Assembly: GCA_964035575.1 (NCBI GenBank)
Contig: OZ037837.1
Location: 1,984,001-2,048,000, forward strand
DNA from: Rhynchopus sp. YZ270_cl-10
Lineage: Eukaryota; Euglenozoa; Diplonemea; Diplonemida; Diplonemidae
Direction: 5' to 3'
Length of the DNA: 64,000 nucleotides
A program made the translations under genes and the position numbers. Positions within the stretch are counted from its first letter, which is position 1; the number at the start of each line of letters is the position of its first letter. Shown here piece by piece: positions 51,519-63,375 of this stretch. Under the pieces are notes generated by a model that was not told the origin of the DNA, made no database searches, and saw only the letters and a program-made list of their open reading frames with translations.

Positions 51519-54500
51519 ATGGTAGGCCATCTAGGGCTTCTGCCGCTGCCGCTGCTGCTGTTCGCAGTAGGGGCGAGCGCACAGACGGAGACGACAGGTG
51601 AGCCGCTGACGCTGGATGTTCTCGGGGCGAACCTGGAGGAGCACCTGGACGAGTTCCGTGGTACTGTGATGAACTCTGTGATGAGCCTGGGTGAGGAACA
51701 TTTGGGCAAGCTGGGTGTGATCGACGCGTTTGAGGAGGCCTTCCGTGATGACTCTGTGCTGGGAAGCCTGAAGACGAAGATGGAGACCGGGCTCGAGGAA
51801 ATGATTTCGTTCTTTGAAGGGGGCACTGCGTTTGATGGGATTGAGATGCTGACTGACCAGTTTGAGCCTGCGTTGGACATGATGACGGGTGTGTGCGACC
51901 AGACAACGGGGACAGCGAGGCGCGAGGCTGAGTACCTTCAGGCACGCGAGACCTACCTGGAGAAGAAGAAGCAGGGCGGAGGCAACAACAGAACGGCAGG
52001 GGCGCTGAACTCGGCACCGCTGATCGTGGGGTCGCTGAACATGGCGCTGCCCTCGTGGGATCTGCAGATGACAACGAACTGGACGGCTGGGCTGCAGTTC
52101 GGGGGTGGAGTCTCGATAGGGGTTGACTTCGGAAACCTGAACCTGGCCAGCGACTTGCCGTTTAACTTTGTTGGGTTTGGAGTGGGCCTCGGGTTTTCGA
52201 TCTCGAAGGGGCAGAAGTCGTGCACGGTCGACGACGACTGCAAGTCGAAGGTACGTGCGTCGACGATCTGCGAGAAAAGCAAGTGCACGCGTGTGTGCTC
52301 AAGCACGGCAGACTGCGGGCCGAGCGAGGCGTGCGACAGCCTGCGCTGTGTGGTGGTGTGCGATGCGCACACAGACTGCACAGGGCTGCAGAAGTGTGAC
52401 ATTGCCGGGACCAAGCGCTGCCTTGCTACAACAGCGTGTGCGTTAGACAACCAGTGCAACACTGCATCCGAGATCTGCCTGAACAACGCGCGTTGTGTGC
52501 CGCGTGAGTGTACAAGCGACGCGCAGTGCGTGGCGGGGACGGAGTTCTGCCGTACCACCGTTGCCAAGAAGCCGAGTGCACGGTCGCGCAGCAGGCGACA
52601 GACTGCAAGGCGGGAGAGATCTGTGTCACGCGGCAGTGTGTGCCTGCAGCGGGGCAGCCCTGTGCTGACAACGGGGACTGCGGGCTGGATGCGTGGTGCA
52701 ACAGTGGGCTCTGTGAAGACAACACACCTGCGCCAACGGCCGCCGGGTGTATGGCGGACGAAGACTGCCCGGCCACAGAGAGGTGTCTGGAAGGTGTGTG
52801 CGGGAAAGTGTGTGCAGAAGACAATGACTGCGGCGTCGGGGACGTGTGCGAGCTGATATCGGGTGTTCTGCGCTGTGTGTTAGACACGAACGGACGCCGG
52901 GCACGCGTGCTGAACACCCCGACGGAGGCGAAGAAAGGGTACTGGTCGAAGGTGGCAAGGAGACGGACGTCTCTCTGGACTGGTTCAAGGACGCAGGGAA
53001 GTTCAGCGGGTTTGCGTTTGTGACCTCGATATCGAACAAGTACCTGCTGGACAACCTGCACATCAAAGACCTGCACGTGACGTGGGCGCACCCACACTGG
53101 GGGTGCTTGGCGGAGCCCGGGATCCACTTGGAGCAGTGGTGGGGAGGGGTTGAGTATGGCGGGTTCGGTATCACGTTTGGCTCGAGTGAAGATGCTGCGA
53201 CGGGTGATAAGAAGGCTGCGTCGGCTTCTATGCTCTCGAACCTGAAGGATGCGCTGACAAACAAGGATAAGTTTGGGGAGATGATGCGGAGCGTGCGGTC
53301 GGAGCTTGTGAAGGCCGTGTTGTCGACAGACGGGTTTGGGTTTGCAGAGGGGATCACCCTTGAGGACACGAACAGCGGCGACAGTCTTGCGTACGCACGC
53401 AGCGGGTGTCCGGACCCGATCCCGACAGACGCACCGCCCACACCGGCACCTCCAACACCTTCGCCACCCACACCCGCCCCACCGACACCAGCACCACCAA
53501 CACCAGCCCCGCCAACACCGTCGCCGCCCACACCATCACCACCAACGCCCGCACCTGTGACCGGTAGGGGGGCGGAGGTGCTGGCGGAAGCGGATGCAAG
53601 GGACGCTGCCGCGCAGAGTGTGACAACAGACCTGATTGCATTCATGACGCAGGCGACAAACATTGTGACGAAGGGTGAGATCATCATGCCTTTCTGCGCA
53701 GGCAACTGCGGACCCACGAGCACATCGATCGACTCGATCATCGGTGTGGGGCGTGTGGGTCCTCCGGCGACGTGCAACGGTGTGGAGGCGAGCGTGTCGG
53801 TGGACACGCTGACAATTGGGAGCATTGCGTACCTGGCGACGTCGGGGGAGATTGCAGGCGTGAGCGGAGCCTTGAAGGACATCATGACGCCTGTTCTGGA
53901 GATGGGGATCCAGAACACGGAGCTGAGCTTCAGTGTGACGACGACGGGGATCAAGCTGTCTGCGATTGGGTCGGTGCTGCTGCCGAACACGGACAGCGGG
54001 TTTGTGACTGTGCTGAAGGACATGGCAGAGGACATCCGTCTTGGGGCATCTGCGGGGCTGACGTGGGAGGGGGAGCTGCAGCTGGAGCTGCGTGTGGGGA
54101 CGGATGCAGACACGGACGAGACGAAGAATTTCCGTGTGTCGAACGCGCTCGGTACGTTCGGTGCTTCGACGTACCTGCGGTTCGTGTACCTGATCAACGG
54201 GCCGACCGGGCCGCGGCAGGAGCTTGGGACGACGCTGCCGCTGATCATCTGTGTCGACGACTGCGGGACTGCGACACGCAAGGACCTGTACTTCGATGGG
54301 GACCTGTCGATGATTGTGACGCCTGCGGCGCAGACGGTGCGTGGGAAGCTGACGGCGGCAGGGTGGTACTACGAGGCCTTCAAGATACCGTTTGTGCACA
54401 TTGGGGACATGTTCCTGGGGATGGAGTGGGACATCAAGTCGCCGCTGCCGACGGGGTTCATGCTGGGTGGTGCGGTGTGCCTCGGGTCGTCGGACAATTG

Positions 54501-57500
54501 CCAGAACAAGGTGCAGCCGTACATTGAGGGGCGTGCGTACGTCGGGGTGAGTGCGTCGCTGCCTGAGGACAACTTCTTTGTGGTGATGGTGACGAACCTG
54601 ACGATTGGCGGAATTGCAGAGCTTGTGGCGCAGGAGGTGCCGTGGCTCGTGCTGCTTGTTGGGGAAGGGTCTGCCGCGGCGTTGAGTGTGGCCGAGGCGG
54701 CGTTCGAGGCGATTGGGGTGGACTTGTTGGAGGTGTCGTCGACAATTCAGGGGATCCAGAACGCGCTGCCGCCAGCCTTCAAGGAGTCTGGGCTGTACCC
54801 GTACGACAAGGACTTTGCAACAAACTGCGTTGCGCCTGCTGCAGATGCCGAACAGACGGAGATCAACATGGACTGCTTTGCGTACCTGTCGTTCAGTCCG
54901 CTGAAGACGCAGGAGATTGTGCTCGGGACATCGACGTTGAGTGTGCCAAAGGGGATTGCGTTCGCAGGCCGCCTGAACTTCATCGGGTGGGAGATGGCGG
55001 CAGAGGTGGCGATCAGTACGTCACAGTTCTACATCAGCGCAACGATGGACCCTGTGTTCATCCGGTTTGGGAGTGTCGACTTCCTGCGCATCGGGTCGCA
55101 CCTGGACGGGAACAAACAGGCGGCGGGCGGAGCACGGTTCCTGGTGGACCTAAACATCCTCCCGCCACGTGCGGAGATCAACATCCAGGGTGCCTTTGAC
55201 ATCCCGCTGCTGAAGTCGTACGGGGAGATTTCACTGGTGCTTGACTCGCAGAAGCTGGCGTTCCACGCGCAGATCAACCTCTTCGACGGTGCGCTTGCGT
55301 CGACTGCAGACGTGTACTTCCCGTGGGACTTCACGGCGTTCCACATGAGCCTGTCGGACATGAGCTTCCTGCACGGAATTGTGAAGGTGAAGCGCGTGCT
55401 GTTTGAGTACGACACGGCAGCGCCGCACCCGTACGCGATATTCGACGCGCACATTGACGTCCTCTTTGCCGTAAGCATTGCGGCTCAGCTGAAGGTGCAG
55501 GGCGACACGCTCTCCTTCTCCCTGGGGATCACTGTGCTCGGTGTAGGTAACACAATCTCGGGGACAGCAACGTTGGACACGTCGAACTTCCTGAACTCAG
55601 AGTTCTCGATCAGTGTGTCGTCGGACCTGAACCCGGCGGCAATTGCAGAAGCGGTTGTCGGTGCGGCGAAGGAGGTCGGAAAGGCTGCCGTGGCCGTGTG
55701 GGACACCGTGAGGGGTGGGGTGACAGACGCATGGAACTTTGTGAAGGGTGCGTTCGACCGCGCGCCGTTGAGCAACATTGCAGGCGCGATTGGGAACTTG
55801 ACCACCCGCTTGCTCCCGAGCTGGGCGTGGGTGTGCCTGTGGTGCACTCGTTCTGTGGGACGCCGTACACAATGCGCCACGACGACGAGGCGCCTGTGGC
55901 GCAAGGCTGCGGGAAGTGGACGATCCAGCGTACGTGGAAGATCCAGCCGCACTACCTCGACTGTGGAGGCGACGCTGCTGCGTACGAGGAGCATCTGGTG
56001 ACTCGTAGGGTTCAGGTCATCACGATTGAAGACGTGCGTGCGCCAGAGTGGACGTACACTCCGGAAGCGGACGTGGAAGTGCCATTCTTCGGAAACTACC
56101 GGGCCGTGAACTCTGTGCCGCTGACGGAGGAGCGTGCCCACGCTGACATGATGGCGCTCGGGATGGGGCTCGCTCACCCTACAACGTTGACGTCTGCTGA
56201 TGGTGCGCTTGTGTTTTCGAGCACAGACGCAGCAAGAGAGGCGACGTGCCGTGCGGACGGTATTGCGCACTTCACACGCACTTGGACTGCAAAGGATGCG
56301 TGCGGGAACGCACGGAACTTTGAGCAGAAAGTGACTATTCAGCACCCACCTGCAGAGCTGAGCAGTGTGCAGCCGTGGGTTGCTGGGAACCGCCTGTTCT
56401 CCTTTGCGCCGGGTGTGACACAGGAAGCGGACGTGTGTCACCCGGGGAAGACTGTGACTGGAGGTGTGAAGAACTACGAGGTGCTCTCGCTCTTCGGGGC
56501 TGCAGGCCAGCTGGGTCACGCATGCGGGGACGGGTCGGACTGGGATGCGGTCGGGTGCCGCCGCCTTGAGGACCTTGCTGTTGACTATGTGACACACGTC
56601 CCCTCCGTCCCACCGACGTTTGCGACCTTCCCTGCCGACATCACGATTGACACAGACCACTCACTCAACCCTGAGGACGAGTTGGGTGTTCCCGTCGGAC
56701 ACGCCTTCTGTGGGACACCGTTCACTATCCGCTTTGACGACGCCGCGCCTGTGATGGGTGAGTGTGGTGTGTGGACGATTGAGCGCACGTGGAAGATCCA
56801 GCCGCACTACCTCAACTGTGGAGGCGACCTTGCTGTGTACCATGCGTCATTGACAACACGTCAGGTGCAGGTGATTACTGTGCATGACGTGCGCGCGCCG
56901 GACTACACCAGCACCCCTGACGCATCTGTCGAGATCCCATTCTTTGGAAGCTGGCGTGCCGCAAACTCGATGCCACTCACGGATGAGGTTGCTCACGATG
57001 ACATGTTGGCACGTGGTCTTGTGTCTTACCCAACAACAACGGTGTCTGTGGACGGACCGCTGGTGGCAGCCCCAACTGGTGCGGGAGACGAGGCGACGTG
57101 CCGCACACGTGGACTTGCATCGTTCACACGTACGTGGACGGCAACTGACAGATGTGGGAACAGCAGGGTGTTTGTGCAGGACATCATGGTGCAGCACCCA
57201 CCGACAGTACTGACAGCCACGCAGCACTGGACGGCGGCACTTGGTGAGTTTTCGTATGCTCCGGGTGTGGAGCAACTTGCAGATGACTGCCACGCAGGGA
57301 AGTCCATTGTTGGGGACACACAGCACTTCAACCCGATCGATACATCACCAGCTAACCCGAGCGCCTGTGTGGCACCCGAGTGGGACGAGAACGCATGCAG
57401 GCGTGCGCCGGTGATGCATACGCTGTTGCTGCACTCCGTGGCACCAACGTTTGCGACCTTCCCTGCCGACATCACGATTGACACAGACCACTCACTCAAC

Positions 57501-59806
57501 CCTGAGGACGAGTTGGGTGTGCCGGTCGGACACGCCTTCTGTGGGACACCGTTCACTATCCGCTTTGACGACGCCGCGCCTGTGATGGGTGAGTGTGGTG
57601 TGTGGACGATTGAGCGCACGTGGAAGATCCAGCCGCACTACCTCGACTGTGGAGGCGACCTTGCTGTGTACCATGCGTCATTGACAACACGTCAGGTGCA
57701 GGTGATTACTGTGCGTGACGAACGCGCGCCGGACTACACCAGCACCCCTGACGCATCTGTCGAGATCCCATTCTTTGGGAACTGGCGTGCCGCAAACTCG
57801 ATGCCACTCACGGATGAGGTTGCTCACGATGACATGTTGGCACTTGGTCTTGTGTCTTACCCAACAACAACGGTGTCTGTGGATGGGCCGTTTGTGGAGG
57901 CGCCGGCAGGTGTGGGAGACGAGGCGACGTGCCGCACACGTGACTTGCATCGTTCACACGTACGTGGACGGCAACAGACAGATGTGGGAACAGCAGAGTG
58001 TTTGTGCAGGACATCATGGTGCAGCACCCACCGACAGCACTGACAGCCACGCAGGATTGGGTAGAGGCGAAGCGGGAGTTTTCATATGCCCCGGGTGTGG
58101 AGCAACTTGCAGATGCCTGCCACGCAGGGAAGCATGTGGTGACGGGAACGAAGGCATTTGCTCCGATTGACTCGTCGGCAACTGCGAAGGACGTGTGCGC
58201 GGCTAACGTGTGGGCTGCAGACGGGTGCAGGCGACAGGTTCCAGACGTGGCGGTTGTGACGGACAGGAACCTGCACTCGATTGCACCCGTGTTTGCGTCG
58301 TTCCCGGCAGCCGTGGATGTGACTACGACGAGCACACTGAACCCGTACGACGTTGCAGGCGTACCGGGGCTGGGCTTCCCTGTTGGGGAAGCCTTCTGTG
58401 GGACTCCATTCACGATCCGTTATGATGACGCCGAGCCGGAGTTGCAGGAGTGTGGTGTGTGGACGATTGACCGCACGTGGAAGATCCAGCCGCACTACCT
58501 CGACTGTGGAGGCGACCTTGCTGTGTACCACCCGTCGCTGACAACACGTCAGGTGCAGGTGATTACTGTGCGTGACGTGTACCCGCCGACGTTTGTGTCG
58601 AAGCCTGCAGACGTTGTGTCTGTACCGTTCTACACTGCCTACGGGACGGCGGTGACGGGTGTGCCACAGGTGGAGGACGTGGCCGTGCACGCAGACATGG
58701 CCGCACTCGACCTTGTGTCGTACAACATCACTCTTGAGCACAGCGACGTGCACGTAGTCTTCAACAGTGGGCCGGCAGGCTGCACGGACGGTGTTGCTGT
58801 GGTGACACGCAGGTGGACTGCTGGAGACAGGTGCGGGACCACAGCCACCTGGGACCAGACGGTGCGTGTGTTGAACCCCAGTGTCGATGGCGACGGAACC
58901 CTGGGTGCTGTGAGCGAGTACGCTGTGTTTGGTAGCGGGAAGGTGAAGATTGATGACACCGTGGGAAGCATTGCTGGCAACGTGGGGACAAGCTACAAAA
59001 ACCTTGATGTGAAGCATACGACTGTAACAGGCACGATGCAGCATAGCATGCCCAGCGAATCCCATTCGATGACGACTTTCTCAGACACGCTTCGTGTGAC
59101 CCCTGCGAACTGGAGGGAGGGAACAAAGGCGGTGCTTTGCACTGGGCACGAACAGGACAGCTGTGTTGTGACAGCTGTGACGGAGCCGTCTGTTTCACAG
59201 ATTACATACGACAGTGCCAACAGCGACATGATTCTTGAGGGTGACGAGCTTGTGTACAACGTGTTCCAAGATGTGGATGTGAACAACTGGCTGTACGACC
59301 CATACCCGGTGGGACACGGCACCAAGTCACACAGCCACAGCAAGAGCCACAGCAAGAGCCACAGCACGGGACACAGCAACGCGAACCACGAGGGCCACAT
59401 CCACGACTCTGAGCTTGTTGTGCGCGCTGGTGGATTTGTGATTTTGAACCTGATCTTTGACAGCCCGCACACCGGCAGTCACACTCACAGCCACGACGAT
59501 CCTACCGTGCACAAGGACCACTCGCACTTCACTGCTGTGCGCAAGGCTGTGTTTGACCAGGCGTACCCTGCCGGAAAGCAGTTCCTCATGTACAACGTAA
59601 AGAACAACGAGGCCTCGACGTCTGGGAGAAGGATTGTGAGGGTGCGCGAGGGTGAGCTGGTTGGGTCGCTGCTTGTTGCGGACTACACCCACAAGGTGGA
59701 CATCCGTGAGACAACGGTGACTGGGCAGGTCATCACGGACAACCAGTTGACACAAGCCAGATATTTATTTCGGGTTTGCAGGTTTGCAGATAACTCAACC
59801 AGTTAA
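51519..59806 (+). CDS. Large secreted Cys-rich / Pro-Thr linker / HYR-repeat / His-rich protein, several frame changes
   Basis: The ATG at 51519 begins a clear signal peptide (MVGHLGLLPLPLLLFAVGAS). After ~230 residues come six or more Cys-rich repeats (C-x-x-D-x-DC-x(4-6)-C), a (PPTPAPPTPSP)n linker at 53430-53565 and a long beta-rich region. Four HYR-like repeats follow (FATFPADI..., RTWTATDRCGNS), then a His-rich stretch (HSHSKSHSKSHSTGHS). The coding signal moves frame near 52555, 52945, 55805 and 57943, each consistent with a single-base indel. At 57943 comparison with the preceding repeat shows a missing G. Frames overlap with no gap, so introns are not needed. The last 22 codons (from 59741) lie in a repeat also found at 61084, so the true 3' end is lost. 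It is probably a decaying surface or matrix protein gene, or one hit by assembly errors. Confidence 0.75.
56618..57985 (+). repeat. Near-identical internal HYR repeats, 831-bp period
   Basis: The block starting GTTTGCGACCTTCCCTGCC at 56618 recurs at 57449 and stays almost identical for over 500 bp. It is flanked by more diverged units at about 55810 and 58290. Homogenisation by recombination is likely. Confidence 0.85.
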
Positions 59807-59990
59807 GTAACCCCCGAGAACCCTATTTTTCTTCTTTTCTACTTGGTCTATTTTTTTATGAGACTAGAAAGGAAAAAGGAAAAAATGGAGAAGATAATAA
59901 AGACAATAAAATGAACAGGAAAATGGAAATGGAAAAAAGGATGACCAAAAAAGGTCAGGTTTAGAATAAAAGGTGGATGAAGAGTAAGAA
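59741..59990 (+). repeat. Composite-repeat module D, copy 1
   Basis: From AACCAGTTGACACAAGCCAG it matches 61084 onward. It includes an A/G-rich stretch (GGAAAAAATGGAGAAG, AATAAAATGAACAGG). Part of it is present inverted at 62665-62860. Confidence 0.88.
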
Positions 59991-60590
59991 GAACCTTATC
60001 AACCACACCAACCGCACAAGCACCAGCCAGATAATGCAACCTGGAACCAGATAACGCTGCCCGAACCCCGCGCACCCGCACAACCACACCAGCCGGATAA
60101 CGCAACCTAGAACCCGCAAACCCGCGCACCCGCAAACCCGCAAACCCGCACAACCACACCAGCCAGATAACGTAACCTAGAACCAGATAACGCAACCTAG
60201 AACCAGCAGGTTCCCGCGCACCCGCACCCACCAGCCGGCTTATCGACCACACCAGCCGGATAACGCAACCTAGAACCCGCAAACCCGCGCACCCGCAAAC
60301 CCGCAAACCCGCACAACCACCAGCCAGATAACGTAACCTAGAACCAGATAACGCAACCTAGAACCAGCAGGTTCCCGCGCACCCGCACCCACCAGCCGGC
60401 TTATCGACCACACCAGCCGGATAACGCAACCTAGAACCCGCAAACCCGCGCACCCGCAAACCCGCAAACCCGCACAACCACCAGCCAGATAACGTAACCT
60501 AGAACCTGATAACGTTACCCGAACCCCGCGCACGTGTACCACCACACCAGACAGATAACACCGCCGGATAACACAACCTAGAACACCCAA
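59991..60590 (+). repeat. Module A: ~161-bp GC-rich satellite, first block
   Basis: Tandem units contain CAACCTAGAACCCGCAAACC, CGCGCACCCGCAAACCCGC and CACCAGCC(G/A)GATAACG. The phrase AACCAGCAGG recurs at 60201 and 60362, giving a period of 161. Open frames on the minus strand here are repeat artefacts. Confidence 0.9.
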
Positions 60591-60840
60591 ATACTCGCAA
60601 ATTCCAGCTATACAGTGCGCGAACCAGCTAAGTTACTGAACCACGAGAAGACTGGATCCGGTGCACAGGGTGGTATCTAAGGTGCACAGGGGGCGGCTTT
60701 TTTTGGTTCCCGAAACCCTCCCGAAACCTCCCGGAAGTGGTTTTGGATATGGTGCACAGGGGGCATTTCACCCCTGAAAAAGGGTGCACAGGGGGCTTTT
60801 CGGGGGTCCTGAAATAGGGTGCACAGGGGGCGCAAAAGTA
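60575..60840 (+). repeat. Modules B and C: junction segment and diverged GTGCACAGGG cluster
   Basis: Module B (about 60575-60660; CTCGCAAAT..., GAGAAGACTGGATCC) leads into five copies of GGTGCACAGGG spaced irregularly to 60833. The same order occurs at 63290-63400. Confidence 0.85.
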
Positions 60841-60895
60841 TGCCCCATATGACTTTTACAGGTATTTTGGGTCCCGTACACAGTTTTCACAGCAC

Positions 60896-61006
60896 ACACA
60901 GAAAAACACAGAAAAACACAGAAAAACACAGAAAAACACAGAAAAACACAGAAAAACACAGAAAAACACAGTATACACAGTATACACAGTATACACAGTA
61001 TACACA
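60896..61006 (+). repeat. Minisatellites (GAAAAACACA)n and (GTATACACA)n
   Basis: About seven copies of the 10-mer are followed by about four to five copies of the 9-mer. They share the ACACA core. Confidence 0.95.
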
Positions 61007-61083
61007 GTAGTGTACAAACCTTCTCTCAGTAGGGAAGCATGGTACACGTGAAAACACCTAAGTGCCCAGCCCACCAAAACACC

Positions 61084-61345
61084 AACCAGTTGACACAAGC
61101 CAGATATTTATTTCGGGTTTGCAGGTTTGCAGATAACTCAACCAGTTAAGTAACCCCCAAGAACCCTATTTTTCTTCTTTTCTGTACTTGGTCTATTTTT
61201 TTATGAGAATAGAAAGGAAAAGGGAAAAAATGGAGAAGATAATAAAGACAATAAAATGAACAGGAAAACGGAAATGGAAAAAAGAAAAAAGGATGACCAA
61301 AAAAGGTCGGGTTTAGAATAAAAGGTGGATGAAGAGCTTACCAAG
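61084..61345 (+). repeat. Composite-repeat module D, copy 2
   Basis: Direct copy of 59741-59990 with few differences (for example CCCCCAAGAACC versus CCCCCGAGAACC). Confidence 0.88.
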
Positions 61346-61880
61346 AACCTTATCAACCACACCAACCACACAAGCACCAGCCGGATAATGCATGTAACTG
61401 ACCCCCGAGAACCCTATCAACCACACCAGCCAGATAACGCAACCTAGAACCAGAAAACGCAACCTAGAACCAGCAGGTTCCCGCGCACCCGCACCCACCA
61501 GCCGGCTTATCGACCACACCAGCCAGATAACGTTGCCCGAACCCCGCGCACCCGCACCACCACACCAGCCGGATAACGCAACCTAGAACCCGCAAACCCG
61601 CGCACCCGCAAACCCGCAAACCCGCACAACCACCAGCCAGATAACGTAACCTAGAACCAGAAAACGCAACCTAGAACCAGCAAGTTCCCGCGCACCCGCA
61701 CCCACCAGCCAGCTTATCGACCACACCAGCCAGATAACGTTGCCCGAACCCCGCGCACCCGCACCACCACACCAGCCGGATAACGCAACCTAGAACCCGC
61801 AAACCCGCGCACCCGCAAACCCGCAAACCCGCACAACCACCAGCCAGATAACGTAACCTAGAACCAGAAAACGCAACCTA
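61346..61880 (+). repeat. Module A satellite, second block
   Basis: Same ~161-bp family as 59991-60590, with an added CACCAGCCAGATAACGTTGCC variant. It ends at a T-rich junction near 61883. Confidence 0.88.
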
Positions 61881-62660
61881 GAACTGGGGTTCATTTTTTT
61901 TTAAGGGGTTCATTTTTTTTTACACAAAAAACTATGTTAAGACGAAATCCTACCGATGTGCCTACATGGGGCGTCCCCCGTTAGTAGTGCGCCAGATGAG
62001 GGGCATGAAGCGAAAAGCGGCTAAAGGTGCAGGCCTGTGTTGCAGCACAGGTCTGGAGAGTTGAGGCAACTCGCCTGCTGAGCGTGAGAGGAATCAAGGC
62101 AGAGGTTCGCTGTCCAAGTAAAACCTACCCTGGTCATCCTCTGCCTGTTTTGTTTTCTGTCGTGATTGTTTGTGTTTGTGGGCGGGATCAGATGGGTGGA
62201 GGGTGTTTGCTTTTTGTTTAGCTTGGAGAAGGGCCACTCTCGCACACTCCTTGTTATCTATCATCTAGTTTCATTTTTTCATGCATCCCCAAAGTATGTA
62301 GACAGAGTCAAGACCACCTTGGCCAAAAGGGTTTTTTCACCACACTTTTCTTTTGCTTCCATTCGTGGAAGCGTTTGCTTTTCTTCTGTTCCTGGCCTGA
62401 CGTGTGTTCAACAGGTGTGCTATTTTTACCAAGTGGAATCCATTTTTCTTTTTCCAGGGGAGGCACTAAAACAAACCATTCTGCAGACAACAAAGCAAAG
62501 GCAATGTGTTTTTTATTCTCCCTTCCCTTCTTTTAAGTAAGGAGGATTAGGTCTTCTTTTTTTCCTTTTTTTGCCCCAGAAGTGTGACGCCTGTGTATTC
62601 AAATTGATCAAAAAGAATAAAAAACAAACACATAATGCAGTTTCTTGTTTTGTATAAAAC
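61881..62660. other. Unique stretch within the repeats, no gene recognised
   Basis: A doubled GGGGTTCATTTTTTTTT motif at its left end is followed by ~750 bp not seen elsewhere in the window. The longest open frame (124 codons, 62166-62540) has no recognisable features. Confidence 0.5.
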
Positions 62661-62664
62661 TCTG

Positions 62665-62893
62665 TTGGCTCTACCGTACTCTTCGCCCGCCTTTTATACA
62701 AAACTTGAAACACCGACCATTTTTGGTCATCATTTTTTCCTTTTCATTTTTCCATTTCCTTTTTCCTTTTCCATTTCCTGTTCATTTTATTGTCTTTATT
62801 GTCTTCGCCATTTCTTCCTTTTTCCTTTCTATTCTCATAAAAAACTAGTCCAAGTACAAAAAAGAGAAAAAAAAAAAAAAAAAAAAAAAAAAA
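62665..62893 (-). repeat. Module D inverted copy with 27-base A run
   Basis: The reverse complement of this segment matches 59835-59990 (for example GGTCATC against GATGACC, and CATAAAA against TTTTATG). It ends in A27 at 62867-62893, directly joined to satellite A. Confidence 0.8.
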
Positions 62894-63375
62894 CCTAGAA
62901 CCAGCAAGTTCCCGCGCACCCGCACCCACCAGCCAGCTTATCGACCACACCAGCCAGATAACGTTGCCCGAACCCCGCGCACCCGCACCACCACACCAGC
63001 CGGATAACGCAACCTAGAACCAGCAGGTTCCCGCGCACCCGCACCCACCAGCCAGCTTAGTGACCACACCAGCCAGATAACGCAACCTAGAACCCGCAAA
63101 CCCGCGCACCCGCAAACCCGCAAACCCGCACAACCACCAGACAGATAACGTAACCTAGAACCAGATAACGCAACCTAGAACCAGCAGGTTCCCGCGCACC
63201 CGCACCCACCAGCCAGCTTATCGACCACACCAGCCAGATAACGTTGCCCGAACCCCGCGCACCCGCACCACCACACCAGCCAGATAACACAACCTAGAAC
63301 CCGCTAATACTCGCAAATAACAGTTTTTCAGTGCGTGAAACAGCTGAGTTACTGAACCCCGAGAAGACTGGATCC
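62894..63375 (+). repeat. Module A satellite, third block, then module B
   Basis: CAGCAAGTTCCCGCGCACCC opens the satellite block. Module B (CTCGCAAATAACAG... to GACTGGATCC) closes it at about 63375, matching 60575-60660. Confidence 0.88.

Noticed and set aside
52626-54281. 551-codon minus-strand open frame under the HYR gene
   Set aside because: Antisense shadow of the Pro/Thr-rich linker and neighbouring coding sequence.
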